From assembly GCA_018136815.1 (NCBI GenBank), contig CM030931.1, forward strand, positions 6,525,550-6,589,549: a stretch of DNA of 64,000 nucleotides, in the 5' to 3' direction. The notes beneath the pieces are model-generated. The model worked only from the letters and a program-made list of their open reading frames with translations, made no database searches and was not told where the DNA came from. The stretch comes from Isochrysis galbana (Eukaryota; Haptophyta; Isochrysidales; Isochrysidaceae). Made by a program: the position numbers and the translations under genes. Shown here in pieces: positions 31,190 through 42,660 of this stretch. How positions within the stretch are numbered: position 1 is the first letter of the stretch; each line of letters begins with the position of its first letter.

Positions 31190-33039
31190 ATGTCCGTCTC
31201 GTCGCCGCGCTCTCCGCCGCGCGTCTTCAATCTCTCGTTGGGGACGCGCTCGCCGTTCACTGACGCGCTCGGCACGCGGCACGACACGGTGGAGGGCCGG
31301 CTCGCGTGGGCCAACTTCAGCTTCCTTCCGCGGCTGCTCCAACCGGAGCTAGCGGCGCGGCTGCTCTCGCATGCAGAGTCGCTCGATCTTGACGTGCGGC
31401 CCGACTCGGTGGACGGCCTTCCCGCGTACGAGCTGTACATGATGCGGGACGCAGAAGTGACCCAGCCCGAGCTGCACCACATGATGCGAGAAAGCCTCGC
31501 GCGGCTCACCGACTGGGCCAACGCGAAATCACCCATCTGTCGAGCGCCTCGCCGGTGCACTCCATGCACAAGCCTCTTGCGACGCTACAGTCCGGAAGAC
31601 CGCGATCCCCACCCTGAACACGTGGATGGCCATGCGGCAGTCACCGCGGTCATGGCACTGAGTGAAGAAGAAGCGTGCGCTTTGCCTCGCCACTCCCGCC
31701 CCAACACTGCTGTGACCGCAGGGCGCTGAGAGAAGCAGATCTCATTGTGCATCAGGTTTGGAGGGGAAGCGCTTACGCTTGGCTCGTGACTCGCTGTGCT
31801 TCAGGTATGATGGGGGTTTACTCATTTCCGACCTTCGATCGCGCGTGTGGTTACAACTCTCACGCGGGGAGGCCGTCATGCACGCGAGCGATCTGTGGCA
31901 TGCCGTTTCAGTGCCGCGTGGCGAGCGTTGGTCTTGGGTCGTTTGGTTTCGCACCTGCGCACGATGCTCGATGGCAGACTCCGCTGTCTGGTACCGCGGC
32001 CGAGCCGAAGGGGGACGCGATCCTATCGCCATGTTCTTACACGCACGACAGCTGGCTCCTTCTGGGGCGCGGGCGAGCTGGGCCGGCGCTGCTGCTCAAA
32101 CAGAGGCCGCGCGCTGGTTGCGCGCATCCGCGGATATGGGTTTTGGTCCGGCCGCACATCAGTTGGTCCTCGCTTATGCCTCAGGTGAGGGAGTTTCAGT
32201 CGATCTACAAGCAGCGGCACGATGGATGGCCTATGCCGCTGGGATTGGAAGATTGCTTTCGGGCTCGTTCATGCCCTGGATTCGATCAAGCATGCCGACG
32301 GCGCGAGTGTAGACCAGGAAGGAGAGGCGGAAAATTTAATGCGGTACTTTCGAGCAGAGCCCGGCTCGGCGCACGAGTCGAGGTTGCGACAACCAGAGAC
32401 GGGACTCATCACGCCTCGCAAGGGATTTGAAGCCAATGCACAAATAGCTGGCGGCCCGACGGCGCGCTCGCGCGCCGGCGTCGACTTAGCCCGGTTGTTG
32501 TTGCGCGCGATCGAGATGGGATGGCCAAATCCGATGGATGGCGCGCTGAGGATGCCTGCTAGGTCTTGGTCCCTTCTTGATAGGATTGCTCAACGCTCAG
32601 AAAGGCGAGGGTCATTCGAGCGAGCCGAATCACCTTCCACCGACAGACACGTTTTGAGCTCATGCGGGTATGTTGTGGCAGCTAGTCCAGAGGCGGGGCG
32701 TGCTGGCTCTTCTTGTCTTCTTGTAAGACACAAACCCCGTCGGGAGATGGTCCGTATCCCGCGCACAAGCACGATGACATCGCCTCTCAACAGGAGACGT
32801 GCAAATCGATGGGCACCTACCAACTTGCCCTGGCGCTCTTGCGACGCGCAGCCGCGGAGGGTCATTTCAGAGCAAGAAGCGCATGCTCGACGAGGCCATG
32901 GAGACTATGCCCTTATGTGAAGACGCACGGCCATAACGGTAGGAGGTGGATCCACAAAACTTTTGTCTCCGGTCACGGCGTGCGTCGTAGACTCAGCTTT
33001 TCACGCGAGCAGAAGAGTCTTACCGCCCCACACGATTAA
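31190..33039 (+). pseudogene. 2OG-Fe(II) oxygenase/Sel1, decayed copy B
   Basis: Same gene as 15515-17240 with the same intron (31675-31804). Exon 1 has a 9-nt in-frame insertion near 31205 (TCSPP-type addition). Exon 2 lost one base near 32272 (ATGCCTCTGG in A, ATGCCCTGG in B), which truncates the product at 32312. It also has a 7-nt insertion near 32720 and further indels near 32876 and 32942. The iron-ligand region is still intact. Synonymous and non-synonymous differences are few, so inactivation is recent. Confidence 0.8.
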
Positions 33040-33289
33040 TGTGCCTGTAATGGATTGTTATGGATGCTACATCTCGCGGTATTATATCCACACCTGGGGC
33101 CTTGGATTTGACACACTTTGAGGCTGGTTGGGGGGCGGTTCTGGGCGGGACGCACTGTTGGGCGGCGGGGCCGGCGACGCAAGGTTTGCTATAGTCGTTG
33201 GCTAGCACCCCTGGAGCGGCGGAGGAGCGGTGTTCCGCTCGCCGAGGACGAGGCGGCAAAGAGCCTCCACCTCTTGGGGGCCGAACACC

Positions 33290-33572
33290 CTCGCGCCGCA
33301 CTCCAGCTCCAGAGAAAGACTATACCTACTTGCATGGGAGATATATATTCACCGATTTCTATAAAATACATTACGACAACATTAAATTCCATAGCGAACA
33401 CGTAATAAGAAGAACGATCGAGCGATTCACCGTGCTCTGCAAAGCGGCGCACTTCGGCAACTCCACTGACTCGTCAAGAAGAGCCCAAGCAGATATTAGA
33501 TATGGGCCGACAACCCAAGAAACGCATCGATCGACACTGCCGACTTCCGCCCACTATTCGAAAGCGTAGACA
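33290..33572 (+). mobile_element. LINE ORF2 C-terminal fragment, duplicated with copy B (empty site)
   Basis: Paralogue of 17590-17795 plus 18544-18640, but uninterrupted: TCGTCAAGAAGAGCCCAAGC at 33471 runs straight on. It ends at 33572, where another CTAAGTTTATACTT element starts. Confidence 0.8.
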
Positions 33573-34060
33573 ACTAAGTTTATACTTAGACGCGATGGAG
33601 CGCGCCGCCGCGACTCCCCTCTCCTTCGGGCCCCCCGCCGAGGGCGCCCCACCAGTGCCCATGGAGCAGCCGCTGCCGAAGCGGCCGCGTCCGCCCACCG
33701 AGGCCGAGCAGGTGCGTGCGACTCCGGTCGCGCCACACGGCCCGTGGCCCCGGCCACACCACCCATGGCAGCCATGCTGGCCTCCCACATGGCGGGCAGC
33801 AGACTGCAGGCAGCACCCCATCAATGCCGGGCTCAAGCAGCCACCCTTCCATTGGGCATGCCTTATGGCAGAGGCCCCTCTCGCCCTGGCAAGGGCCGCG
33901 CTGCTCCGCGGCCCGCGGCCGGGTGGCCCCTATGGGCACAACAAACACCCCACTGTAGCCAACAGCATACACTTCAAGGATACCCCCTCATGCACACTCC
34001 ACCACACACACAAAGCACACGCATGGCGGAAAGAGAGGTAAGATGAATTTTTTAAAGTTA
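33573..34060 (+). mobile_element. LINE 5' end with ORF1 start, truncated
   Basis: Starts CTAAGTTTATACTTAG, then ATGGAGCGCGCCGCCGCGAC opens a frame at 33595 with MERAAATPLSF and later PKRPRPPTEAE. The LINE ORF1 at 56.15 kb reads MERAPPPALA and later PKRPRQDDPPS. Reading continues in shifted frames to about 34045. Confidence 0.55.
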
Positions 34061-34235
34061 TCGTCCATCTTTCTTATTATCCATTACAATCGCTTGCGTA
34101 CTACATCATCAGCCGCCATTCCATTTATAGACATGGTTGAGCACTATGAGGTGGGTGCCCTTGCTCAAATACAATAAGATTTTTTTTGTACCGACACATC
34201 GCGTATTTGGAAACGAGGGGTACCAAATGAAGGCA
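34061..34235. other. short AT-rich spacer
   Basis: Nothing recognised. Confidence 0.3.
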
Positions 34236-34530
34236 AACGACCTGTTTACAGGATAAGACGAGACAGAGTCGGAGAGTCGGCCGCCCACTCGGAGACACAG
34301 GAGGAAGGGGGGGGAGATCACCGGGGGGGGGCGCGGGCCACCGGACCATATCTAAGCCTCTCAGCCCTCCACCCCAATCCCCCTAGTAGTGTACGGGGGG
34401 AGCCGCCTGATGGCGGATGGCGGGGGGAGAAGGGCCGGGGAATGGGGGTGTAGAGAGTATGCTACGTGCTACTTGTAGTGGGTAGTGGTTCCATTCGCCG
34501 CGAGTGCGGTAAGAATATTAAAAGGTTTTA
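34236..34530 (+). repeat. partial copy of the 748-bp element (3' part)
   Basis: Begins ACCTGTTTACAGGATAAG and ends AATATTAAAAGGTTTTAA, as the second part of 17796-18543 does. Confidence 0.7.
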
Positions 34531-34890
34531 ACAGAAATCTGGTGGCGGTTCTGCGGGTCATGTGCATCTGCGCGGGTCAGTATCCAATGTGCAAGCTTTG
34601 TGCGCTCGGCATTCGTGAGAAGCTGCTGGTTCGCATCCCGGACCACTTCCTGGCTTGAGGAGTGCCGCTGCAGCTCCCCCGCAACCCGAGAGCGCGTTGC
34701 ATGGGGGAACAACCCCGTTGCCAGCGCGGCTTTGACGCCAACGTCGTTCGCGCGGCAGTACTCTGCCGCTTTCCTGATTCCTGACGTCCTCGACGGTCGC
34801 GGCGCGCTCAATCGCTCGGGCATCGCGGGCCTGGACGGTGTAGTGGCCAGGGGCGGGCACAGGCTTGGTGGCAGGCTTCCTTGGGGCCAT
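34520..34890 (-). pseudogene. transposase N-terminal remnant (Psq/CENP-B-type helix-turn-helix)
   Basis: From ATG 34890 (MAPRKPATKPVPAP) with a frame change near 34770, then GIRKAAEYCRANDVGVKAAL, QQLLTNAERTKLAHWILTRA and PQNRHQIS. The order of a basic HTH followed by an E..L..WIL helix and NR.QI resembles the N-terminal DNA-binding part of pogo/CENP-B-like transposases. The DDE domain is missing; the fragment abuts the repeat at 34530. Confidence 0.45.
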
Positions 34891-34979
34891 GGGGAGCTAG
34901 GGGGGGACAGGGGCACGCCCGCGAAGCGGGCACGTGCACGAAGCGCAAGCCTCTAGGGTCCTTTGCTTCACGAGTCCTG

Positions 34980-35943
34980 CTGTGCGGTCGCTCGGTCCCC
35001 CCCCCGGCGGTAGCACCGAAGCTCCGGAATGGAAGGGGGGTCCGGAACGCTGGTGCTTTAGGGATTCCCCAAAACAAGGAAGAAGAGAGCCGTGCGCGCG
35101 GAAGGGGGGGGGCGGGGGGGAGGGGGGCGGGGAGGGGGGGGGGCGGGGGGGGGGGGGGGGCGGGGAGGGGGGGGGGGCGGGGAGGGGGGGGGGCTCCGAG
35201 CCGCCCCGCGCCGTCCCCGCGCCGCCCATCGCACAGCGCGGGCGGGGGGGAGGTCTCTCCCTTGAGCAGACTGGTGGCTCTCTCTCTCTCTCTCACTGGT
35301 TTCCTCTCTGTAAACTCGAAGGGGGGGAGAGAGAGACAGACTCTCCCCCCCCTTCACTCAAGACGGCGCGGGGAGGAGACGGAGGGGGGGGGGCGGGGGC
35401 GGGGGGGTCCCTCACTGCGACGGGGGAGAGGGGCGGGGAGGGGGGAGAGCCCTCCCTCACGGCCTCCCCGGTCTCGCCCGCCGCCCGCTCCCTCCCTCCC
35501 TCCCTCCCTCCCCCCCCCCTCCGGGTCTCTTCCTGAACTCCCCCCAACCCAAGCCTTCATAAGCTACTCTTCCTCCACATCTCCTGTAGACCATCCACAG
35601 CAGTCGTGCGCCACTCGCCGCGCTTCTCTTCTCTCTCCTCCCTTGCCTCTTCTCTCTTCTCTCCTCCCGCCCCCTTTCCTCTCTTCTCACCATCACCCCC
35701 CCCCCCCCGCTCTCTCTCTTGCAGCCCTTGGTGCATCCATCCATCCGCTCCCGCCGGCGCGAGGCGAACCCCCCCTTCCCTCGCTTCTCCTCCCGCCCCC
35801 CCCCCCCTCCGCCAACACCCCTCGCTCGCTGCCCTTTCGTTCCAGCGCCTGCCGCAAGTCGCACCCGTCCTCCGTCCAATCTCACGCCCTGGCCCTCGCC
35901 CTGGCCCTCGTCTCCCCCCCCTCTCCACACACACCCTCTCCAG
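34980..35943. other. low-complexity G/C runs upstream of the beta-helix gene
   Basis: Poly-G with interspersed C at 35095-35210, CT/GA stretches after that. TCTCTCTTGCAG at about 35712-35723 could be a 5' UTR acceptor. No coding feature is defensible. Confidence 0.5.
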
Positions 35944-38900
35944 ATGCCATCTCACGTAAGGATCGGATGGGCAGCACTCGCGGCGCTCACTGTGGCGTCC
36001 GGCCGAATCGTGGTGCGTTCGGCAGCCGAGCTACGACAGCTGGTCGCCACGGCAAGCGCGCGTACTGCTGAGCGCGTCAGCTCGCTCAGCGTCCAGCTGG
36101 AGGAGGGGGCACTGCTCCCATTGGACGGAGAGCCAATCATCATCGATGGCTTCAGCCTCACTCTCTCCGCGGCCGGCAGTGGCGCAACCATCGACGCGCT
36201 CGGCCTCTCGCGAGCATTTGTTGTCTCACAGGGAGGGCACCTCGCGCTGCACCAGGTCAACCTGACCCGCGGTTTTGCGCGCTGGACCAACGACTTCCAC
36301 GGGGGTGGCTGCATCCTCGTGCTGGACGGCTGCCGACTCACTCTCAATGCCACGCACCTCTCGCACTGCGTCGCAGATGGGCGTGGTAACACGCCGGGAG
36401 CCGGTCGGATCATCCCGAACGCGCGCGGCGGAGGCATCTCAGCACAAGGCAGCGTGGTACATGTGGCGGCCTCAACCATCTCGGACTGCACAGCCATCGA
36501 CGGGGGCGCCATCTTCTTGAAGGGAGGCTCATTTCTCGCCGAGGGTAGCGCGTTCCACAACTGCACATCGGAGCGTGAGGCGGGCTGTCTTGCACTCTTG
36601 GGGGAAGTTCGAGCCGTCGTCAAGGGCTCGCTGCTGAGCGGCTGCGAGTGTGGGGAAGGCGGCGGGGGCATTTTCGCCGCTGACGGCTCCCAATTGTTGC
36701 TTGACACCGTCCGAGTTGTCTCCAGCGTAGCTGGGCGAGACGGAGGTGCCCTGGCCCTACTCGACGCTTCTGCGTACTTGCGCAGGAGTGTCATCTCCCG
36801 TTGCAAGGCAGGTGTCAAGGGGGGTGGAATTTGGCTCGGCGGCTCCAACCTCGCCCTACACGACGTCGAAATGAGTGAGTGTGAGGCAGACGAGCGCGGA
36901 GGCGGCCTATTCCTAGAAATGGGGGAGGTGCACATCTCCCACAGCACCTTCAAATCCTGCTCCGCCTGGGAGCGCGGAGGCGGCCTCGCTCTGCGCGGTG
37001 GCTCGGTGCACATGAATCACAGCGCAATTGTGGCGTGCACATGCACTCACGACGCGGGCGGTGTGTCCGTGGGCTCGAGTTCGACCATCACGATGTATGC
37101 CTCCTCCATCCGCGAGTGCTCGGTCACAGAGGTGCGCGGACTGGGCTCAGCCATGCTGATCGAGCAAAATGGCTTGGCTCTTCTCGAAAATTCAACGGTA
37201 GAGCGTTGCCATTCCGAGATGTATGGCACCTTGTACGTGGAAGGCAACCTCACACTCCTAGGAGGGAGCGAGGTGCGCGACTGCATTGCGCGCGACGCCG
37301 GCATCTCTGGCGCGGCTGAAGACTCACGGCGCGGTGGCGTGCTGTGGGTGCGTCGTGGCGGTATCGTGCGGCTGCTGCGCTCCACCATCTCCAACTGCAC
37401 TGTGCTCGACTTGTCGACGCCACAGACGTTCTTCGCGGTCGCTTCGGTTGATTACCGCGGAACCCTCGAGGTCTTCCACTCCAGCTTCCGCAACAACACG
37501 ATCGAATCCGTCACAAACGACGGAGCATCCGCAGTGTTTGTCCACCGGGGAGGAGTCCTTACCTCAGTCGGGTTCGACCTCGAGCTCGCGTGCGGCGTCG
37601 AGGTGGTCAAAGCGATTCAGACAGAGAGCATTGTGCAGACGCGCCTGCCACCGGCCGCGCCGCCGATGAACGTGCACCGATCGCTCTCAGTCGACATCTT
37701 TGGCACTAGCTTCGAGTTCTCGCAGCCCACTGGCTATGCGGAGCCTCGCGTAGATCTGTTTCAATTTCGCGCCTCCGTTGCGCACGGTTGTGGGCGTCAT
37801 TGGACCGACGCGCAAATTTTGGAGGCAGCAGTAGGCAGCGGCCGATTGCTACAGACGTGCGCAAGCGCGGACGACATATGTGGGCCCCTCGCTCGCTGTA
37901 GGGATGAGGCGGTTGTGCTGCCCCACTCTGCTGGAGAGCTCGCGCTCAAGCTTGTCAGCGAGAGTGGCCCTCGACTTCTAGGCCGCCCCGCGGACGATCG
38001 TAATACAACTAGCGACGTCATGCCTTTTGTGACCAGCCCGGTGTGCGATTGCATGCCACCTAATACCCCTTCGATTGGCGCTCCGGAGACAAGCCTTTCT
38101 CCCTACTTTCTTGAGTATGGCTGTGCTACACCTCGAAGGCCGTCGGACATCACGGTGCTTGAGCACGAGTCGGGCGCGCAAATCGCACATGTAGTGCTAT
38201 CGCTCACCAAAACCTTCCATAATGAGCGTCAATCCGTCGCCCTGCAGATGCACATGAGTGGCACCCAACAGTCACATGCTATCTGGACGGTGGAGCGGTC
38301 GTCGATCCCCACCTATCTCACAGTCACACCGCTCTCCGGCTTCATTAGCCGAGACACCCGTTCGGCTGCTTTCATTACCATTGATGCCACCTCCGAGGGG
38401 ATGCCCGAGAGCCTGGAGCCGTACTCCGCCACACTCAACGTGTCAGTGCGCAGTGCGTCGCACGTGGATACCCTTATTTTGCCCATCTATACCATGATCG
38501 CAACGACATCGGATGCAGCAAAGTCAATGTGGGGACGGCCTGAACCATCGGGCAGGTGCATCCCAACCATGCATAAGGAGCCACTCCGCCTCATCGTTGA
38601 TGAGAGCGCCGCCCCGCAGCTTCTCTACTTCACGGCATGCGACCATGAAGGCCTCGTTGTTCAGCACGCCCTGCCCTCGTCTCGCACTGCGGCCGCCATC
38701 GCCGCCTCTCCTCGCCAATACAAGGTCACCATGCACTGCGAGATGAGCGGAGCTCAGGACGAGCTGCTTTATAAGTACGAATCAGGAGGCACCTACTCGG
38801 TGCCCATCTTCAGCCGGCGCTTTGAAGGCCAAACGGGCCAGTTCAGGCTCGTTCTTGAGCTCGATGATCAGCCGTGTGGCTGCCCAATGACCGGAGCGAA
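35944..38900 (+). CDS. secreted beta-helix (Pmp-like, GGG-repeat) surface protein, 3' end in gap
   Basis: ATG 35944; 985 residues visible without an intron before the N-run. The N-terminus MPSHVRIGWAALAALTVASG looks like a cleavable signal peptide. Residues about 60-560 are a right-handed beta-helix: repeated strands with spaced Cys and turns GGGI, GGAI, GGGL, for example GGGIFAADGSQLLLDTVRVV and GGGLALRGGSVHMNHSAIVA. There are many N-glycosylation sequons (NLT, NAT, NCT, NST). A second, Cys-containing region follows (about 590-720), and then strand-rich segments (about 740-980) that may be Ig-like. The repeat type recalls polymorphic outer-membrane and pectin-lyase-like proteins in algae; function unknown, likely cell surface or wall. 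The ORF extends 5' of the ATG through poly-Pro, which I discount. The C-terminus is lost in the gap. Confidence 0.75.
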
Positions 38901-39000
38901 NNNNNNNNNNNNNNNNNNNNNNNNNNNNNNNNNNNNNNNNNNNNNNNNNNNNNNNNNNNNNNNNNNNNNNNNNNNNNNNNNNNNNNNNNNNNNNNNNNNN
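38901..39000. other. assembly gap (100 N)
   Basis: 100 N inside or just after the beta-helix gene. The sequence after the gap does not obviously continue the same protein. Confidence 0.99.
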
Positions 39001-39679
39001 AGTACTATGAGTATGAGTGTGCGTTCGATAGTGGTGTGAAGGATTGTAAACAGGATTTTATCCGGTTCTGTTGCGAGGAGAGCGCGATCGATGGAGTCGC
39101 TCTCCCTCCACTTGGCCGCCCTGGTCACCGCAATGATGCCAGGGATATACGATATACTAGCCTAACTAAGTATATGTATTGTAAGGCCACACTGCCTGAC
39201 ATGTAGCGGAGTTTTTCAAAGATTTTTTCCCACCGTACACAGCCACTCCATCTCACTCCACCGAGTCACAAGAATTGCATTGGGAAATCATTGGATCATC
39301 AATCAAGTGCAAGTATGCCCGCCCGCAATTTACAATTTATAAACCGAGATTGGTCGGGACCCTTCTACCCAAAACGATAGAAGTCGGTGACGGACGGCGC
39401 GCGTTCGACGCAGAAAGGTGTGCAAAGAAGATGAGCGAAAGAGAATTTGGCGTCGGACAAATAGATGTGCCACAAAAGACTATACTAGAATCTGGAATAG
39501 TCCTACTACGGCTATGCATGAGGAGCACGGCAAGAGAAGTGGGCCTCGACCACTTCAAAAGTAAGGAGAGTATGATTGATCAACCGTCTTGCCGCAAGCA
39601 AGAACCCTCGTCCTATGAGCGCCTCGATAATGCTACACGCCTCTGGTCGGAATCAATACCACGTGTCGCGCACATGACT
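39001..39679. other. post-gap sequence, possible partial ORF
   Basis: 39275-39600 (+) is open and AT-richer than the host genes. It encodes a Lys/Arg-rich stretch (RRAFDAERCAKKMSEREFGV) that I could not place; LINE-derived coding is possible because the codon use resembles the LINE fragments. Otherwise nothing seen. Confidence 0.3.
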
Positions 39680-41551
39680 TCAGGCTGTATTCTCATCATG
39701 GGCCTTGTCGCTGCCGTCTTCACCCTTGCCGTCACGATCACGACGTGCGGCTTCTGTTGCTCTCCTAGATTTTTTCTCGTATTCAGCTTTGATGTCGTTC
39801 CAGATTTGCAGCTCGTCACTGCTAAGATTTCCTTCCGCGACTTTGGTCTCCATCACGTACATTTTCATGTGCTCAAGCATGGCTTTCTCACCAGGAGCAA
39901 GGTCTGTCCGATTGCGGGCTTGATTGATACCACGCTTCATGGTCTCCAAAATGGTCGCACGCACACGCTCGCTCGCGGCGCCGTCGGCATCACGCACTGG
40001 CGCTGGGGTGTCAAGTCGAGGCGCCAGTCGAGGCGCGGGTGGTGGCCCATCCACACGCGCTTTGGCATTTTCCGCGTCTACTGGCTTGCGTTGAGCCGCT
40101 TGGGGTGTGGAGGGGGTGGAAGGGGTGGAGGAAATGGGTTCTTCGGCTTTGCGGGCCTGGCGCGCCACCTCGTATAGCGGCTTGTTCGATACACTCGCGT
40201 CGCGTCGTGGTTCTCGTGGCGATTGCACGGATGGCAGGTGCACGGGCGGTGGCTTTGTTGGACGAGGCATCCCAAATGATGATTTCCCAGTTGGGACTGG
40301 CCGAAGTGATCCCTTCTTTGGTATGTACGGGGGCGGGGAGGGAGCCGTCGCAGTCCTCCCCCTCGTGCGATATCTCAATATTGTCGGGTTCACTATCTTC
40401 TGCTGCACCAGCTTTGGGTCCGCAGGTGGTGTGGCAATCCGAACAGGCGCCCGATTCTTCTCTACCGCCTACAAGGCGAGGGAATGTGACATGATTGAAT
40501 AGCATATCGTTTCCATGTGAGGTGAGTAGGTGTCCGGCCCGGGCTGGCTGCGAGGCAAAAATGCAATCTGCGGCAAGAAGCGTTTTCCTCACCTGTTGAG
40601 CGCGTCGACGCAAGATACCGCTGCTGCTCAATTTGTTGGCAGTGAGAAGGAACAGACTATTGGCTCCATTATCTAACGCGATCTCATCAAACTTCAGCGT
40701 TTCCCAGTTTCCCGAGTAATGAAAGAAGCTGCCACTCATGTACAGCGCATCCGCGGCATCCACAGCCTGCAGCCATGCACTTGTGGCGTGCAGATTGTCG
40801 AAATTGTTATCCGGCCTTGGCACCCCCTGGGCATTCCAAGAAACCAGGAGAGTGCCACACGGCTCCAGCACTCGGAACAGCTCTTGGAAAAGTGTGACAG
40901 GGTGTGTAACGTATGGCAGACATCCGTGGAGGAACACCTACAATTCAGCCGTTCATGTGGAAAACAGTTAAGATCGGCAGTACGCAAGAGCAGCACAGAG
41001 CAGCTGCAAACGAAAGTTGTTCTCACCATATCAAAGGACTGATCCGAGAAGGGAAGTTGTTCGTTCTCTGTGAACAACGCGTGGTCCTTTGCGTTGACGT
41101 CCATGAATGGAGCATACGAGCCCGGGCATATGTGAGCATGCGCCACATGCTTGGACCGCGGGCGTGAAGGCACACGCGACATCCCATCCCCCACTACCTC
41201 CAGCACCCTAGGGCCAGAGGTCAACGACATGCAGCTCGAGTATATACGGCTCAGCGCGTGCACCTCTGCCGGGGAAGGCTGAGGGAGGAGCCAAGGTGGC
41301 TTCTGTTGCGAAAATAGGTCGTCTATCTGCTCGTCGTATGGTGACTCTGCAGGGTAGGGCTTTGCCCTGAGCATGGTGTCGAAGATGACAAGGTCTCTCG
41401 ATGGCCGTTCGCCCAGCACCTGGAACTCCATCATCCGCGGCTGGTGCGCGCGGTGGGCGTGGATCCAGCGGGGCGCGGGCGGGGCGCGAGTCGCGCGCGG
41501 AGCACGAGGGGTCACAACGCCCATCGTGGCGAGCGCCACCAGCGGCAGCAT
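39680..41551 (-). CDS. divergent SAM-dependent methyltransferase-like protein with charged C-terminal tail
   Basis: Exons (minus): 41551-41027, 40937-40473, 40399-39680; introns 89 and 73 bp, GT-AG, phase 0; 569 residues. The N-terminus MLPLVALATMGVVTPRAPRA may be a signal or transit peptide. The fold shows motif I as VLEVVGDGMS instead of the usual VLEVGCG, then ENEQLPFSDQSFDM|VFLHGCLPYV across an intron and the hallmark ELFRVLEPCGTLLVSW. The C-terminal 240 residues are Pro-rich, then highly charged and probably coiled (AMLEHMKMYVMETKVAEGNL, IKAEYEKKSRRATEAARRDR). The 73-bp intron is my choice over read-through because the tail then looks like protein. Substrate unknown. Confidence 0.6.
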
Positions 41552-42290
41552 AGCTCGGCAGAAGGGGGGGGGAAGGGGGGCGAGTGGAGGATTGAATCGA
41601 CGGGAGGGGGAGGGGGAGAGAGCAGAGAAGGGGGAAGAAAAGGGGCGGGGGGTGCCGAGAGGGAGGGAGGGAGGGAGGGAGGTGGAGGGAGAGGGGGGGA
41701 GAGAGCGAGCGAGCGAGAGAGAGAGAGCGAGAGAGCGAGAGAGAGGGAGAGAGGGAGGGAGAGGGAGAGAGGGAGGGAGAGGGAGAGATGGGGTGTGAGA
41801 GGGAGAGAGTACGACTTGGGAGAGAGTGAGCAAGAGAGATGAGGGGCGCCGGGGAGCGACAGAGATCTAGCTGAGAGAGGGAGAGAGAGAGAGGGCGGGG
41901 GAGAGAGAGAGAAAGAGAGAGAGAGTGAGACGAGAGAGGAGGGAGGGAGGGAGAGAGGTGGAGAGGTGGAGAGAGTCGAGAGAGAGAGTAGAGAGAGAGA
42001 AACAGAGAGCAGGTAAAGGGCGCCGGGCGGGGGGAGGGGGGGGAAGAAGGGGGTGGGGCGCTGCGCAAGCAGCAGGGGCGGAGTTGGGAGGCTGTTTAAA
42101 TCCTACGGGGAGGCTGTGGTTCGGCAGGGAGCGAGGGGGAGGAGGGGGCCCAGCGTCAGGGTTTTAGACTTCTTGTGTGAAAAATAAACTGTATGTAACC
42201 CGGTCACTTAGTAGGCGGCAGGGGGTGCTGAGGGCACCATCGGTAATGGGCAAACGAGGGCCTAAATAAGCTCCCTATCTCTTAAACGGC
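41552..42290. other. GA-rich low-complexity tract upstream of the methyltransferase-like gene
   Basis: 41590-42010 is dominated by GAGAGA and GGGAGG repeats. Long open frames on both strands here are compositional. Confidence 0.7.
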
Positions 42291-42660
42291 GGCTGGTGCT
42301 TCGCGGGACAGAGGAGGCTGGGTCTGGGTCTAGGCCCTTGCCTCCCCTGCCTCCTGCCTCTCCCTCGTCCCTCGATGGCCCTCCTGCCTACTGCGGTCAG
42401 CTCCAGGGGCCCCCACGCTGCACTTACCTGCCTGTCGACCGGGGGGGGCAGGAGTTGGAGCAATGGGCTGGCCGCGACAGGCCAAGGCCAGGGCGAGCGA
42501 ACCAGGCCCATGCGAGCATATGGGGAAGAGAGTGGGTCAACGGGGTACGGGTACGGGGTATTCTGCCCCTGGCATGCCATAAGGCATAAGGCATAAGGCA
42601 TGCCAGGAGGGTGGGTGTGGGTGGTTCCTCCCCCACAGCAGGGGAGCAGGGGAGGAGTGA
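42290..42660 (-). repeat. reverse copy of the 5' half of the 748-bp element
   Basis: Its reverse complement follows 17870-18160, including GGCCAGCCCATTGCTCCAAC and GGTCGACAGGCAG. AAGGCAT is repeated several times at 42577-42602. Confidence 0.65.

Noticed and set aside
35058..35930. several long Gly/Pro/Arg frames upstream of the beta-helix gene, and the 5' extension of that gene to 35719
   Set aside because: Poly-G/poly-C composition; the signal peptide directly after ATG 35944 fixes the likely start.
41208..42068. 286-codon Ser/Leu/Pro minus-strand frame
   Set aside because: Complement of the GA tract; the methyltransferase-like gene starts at the later ATG 41551 in another frame.
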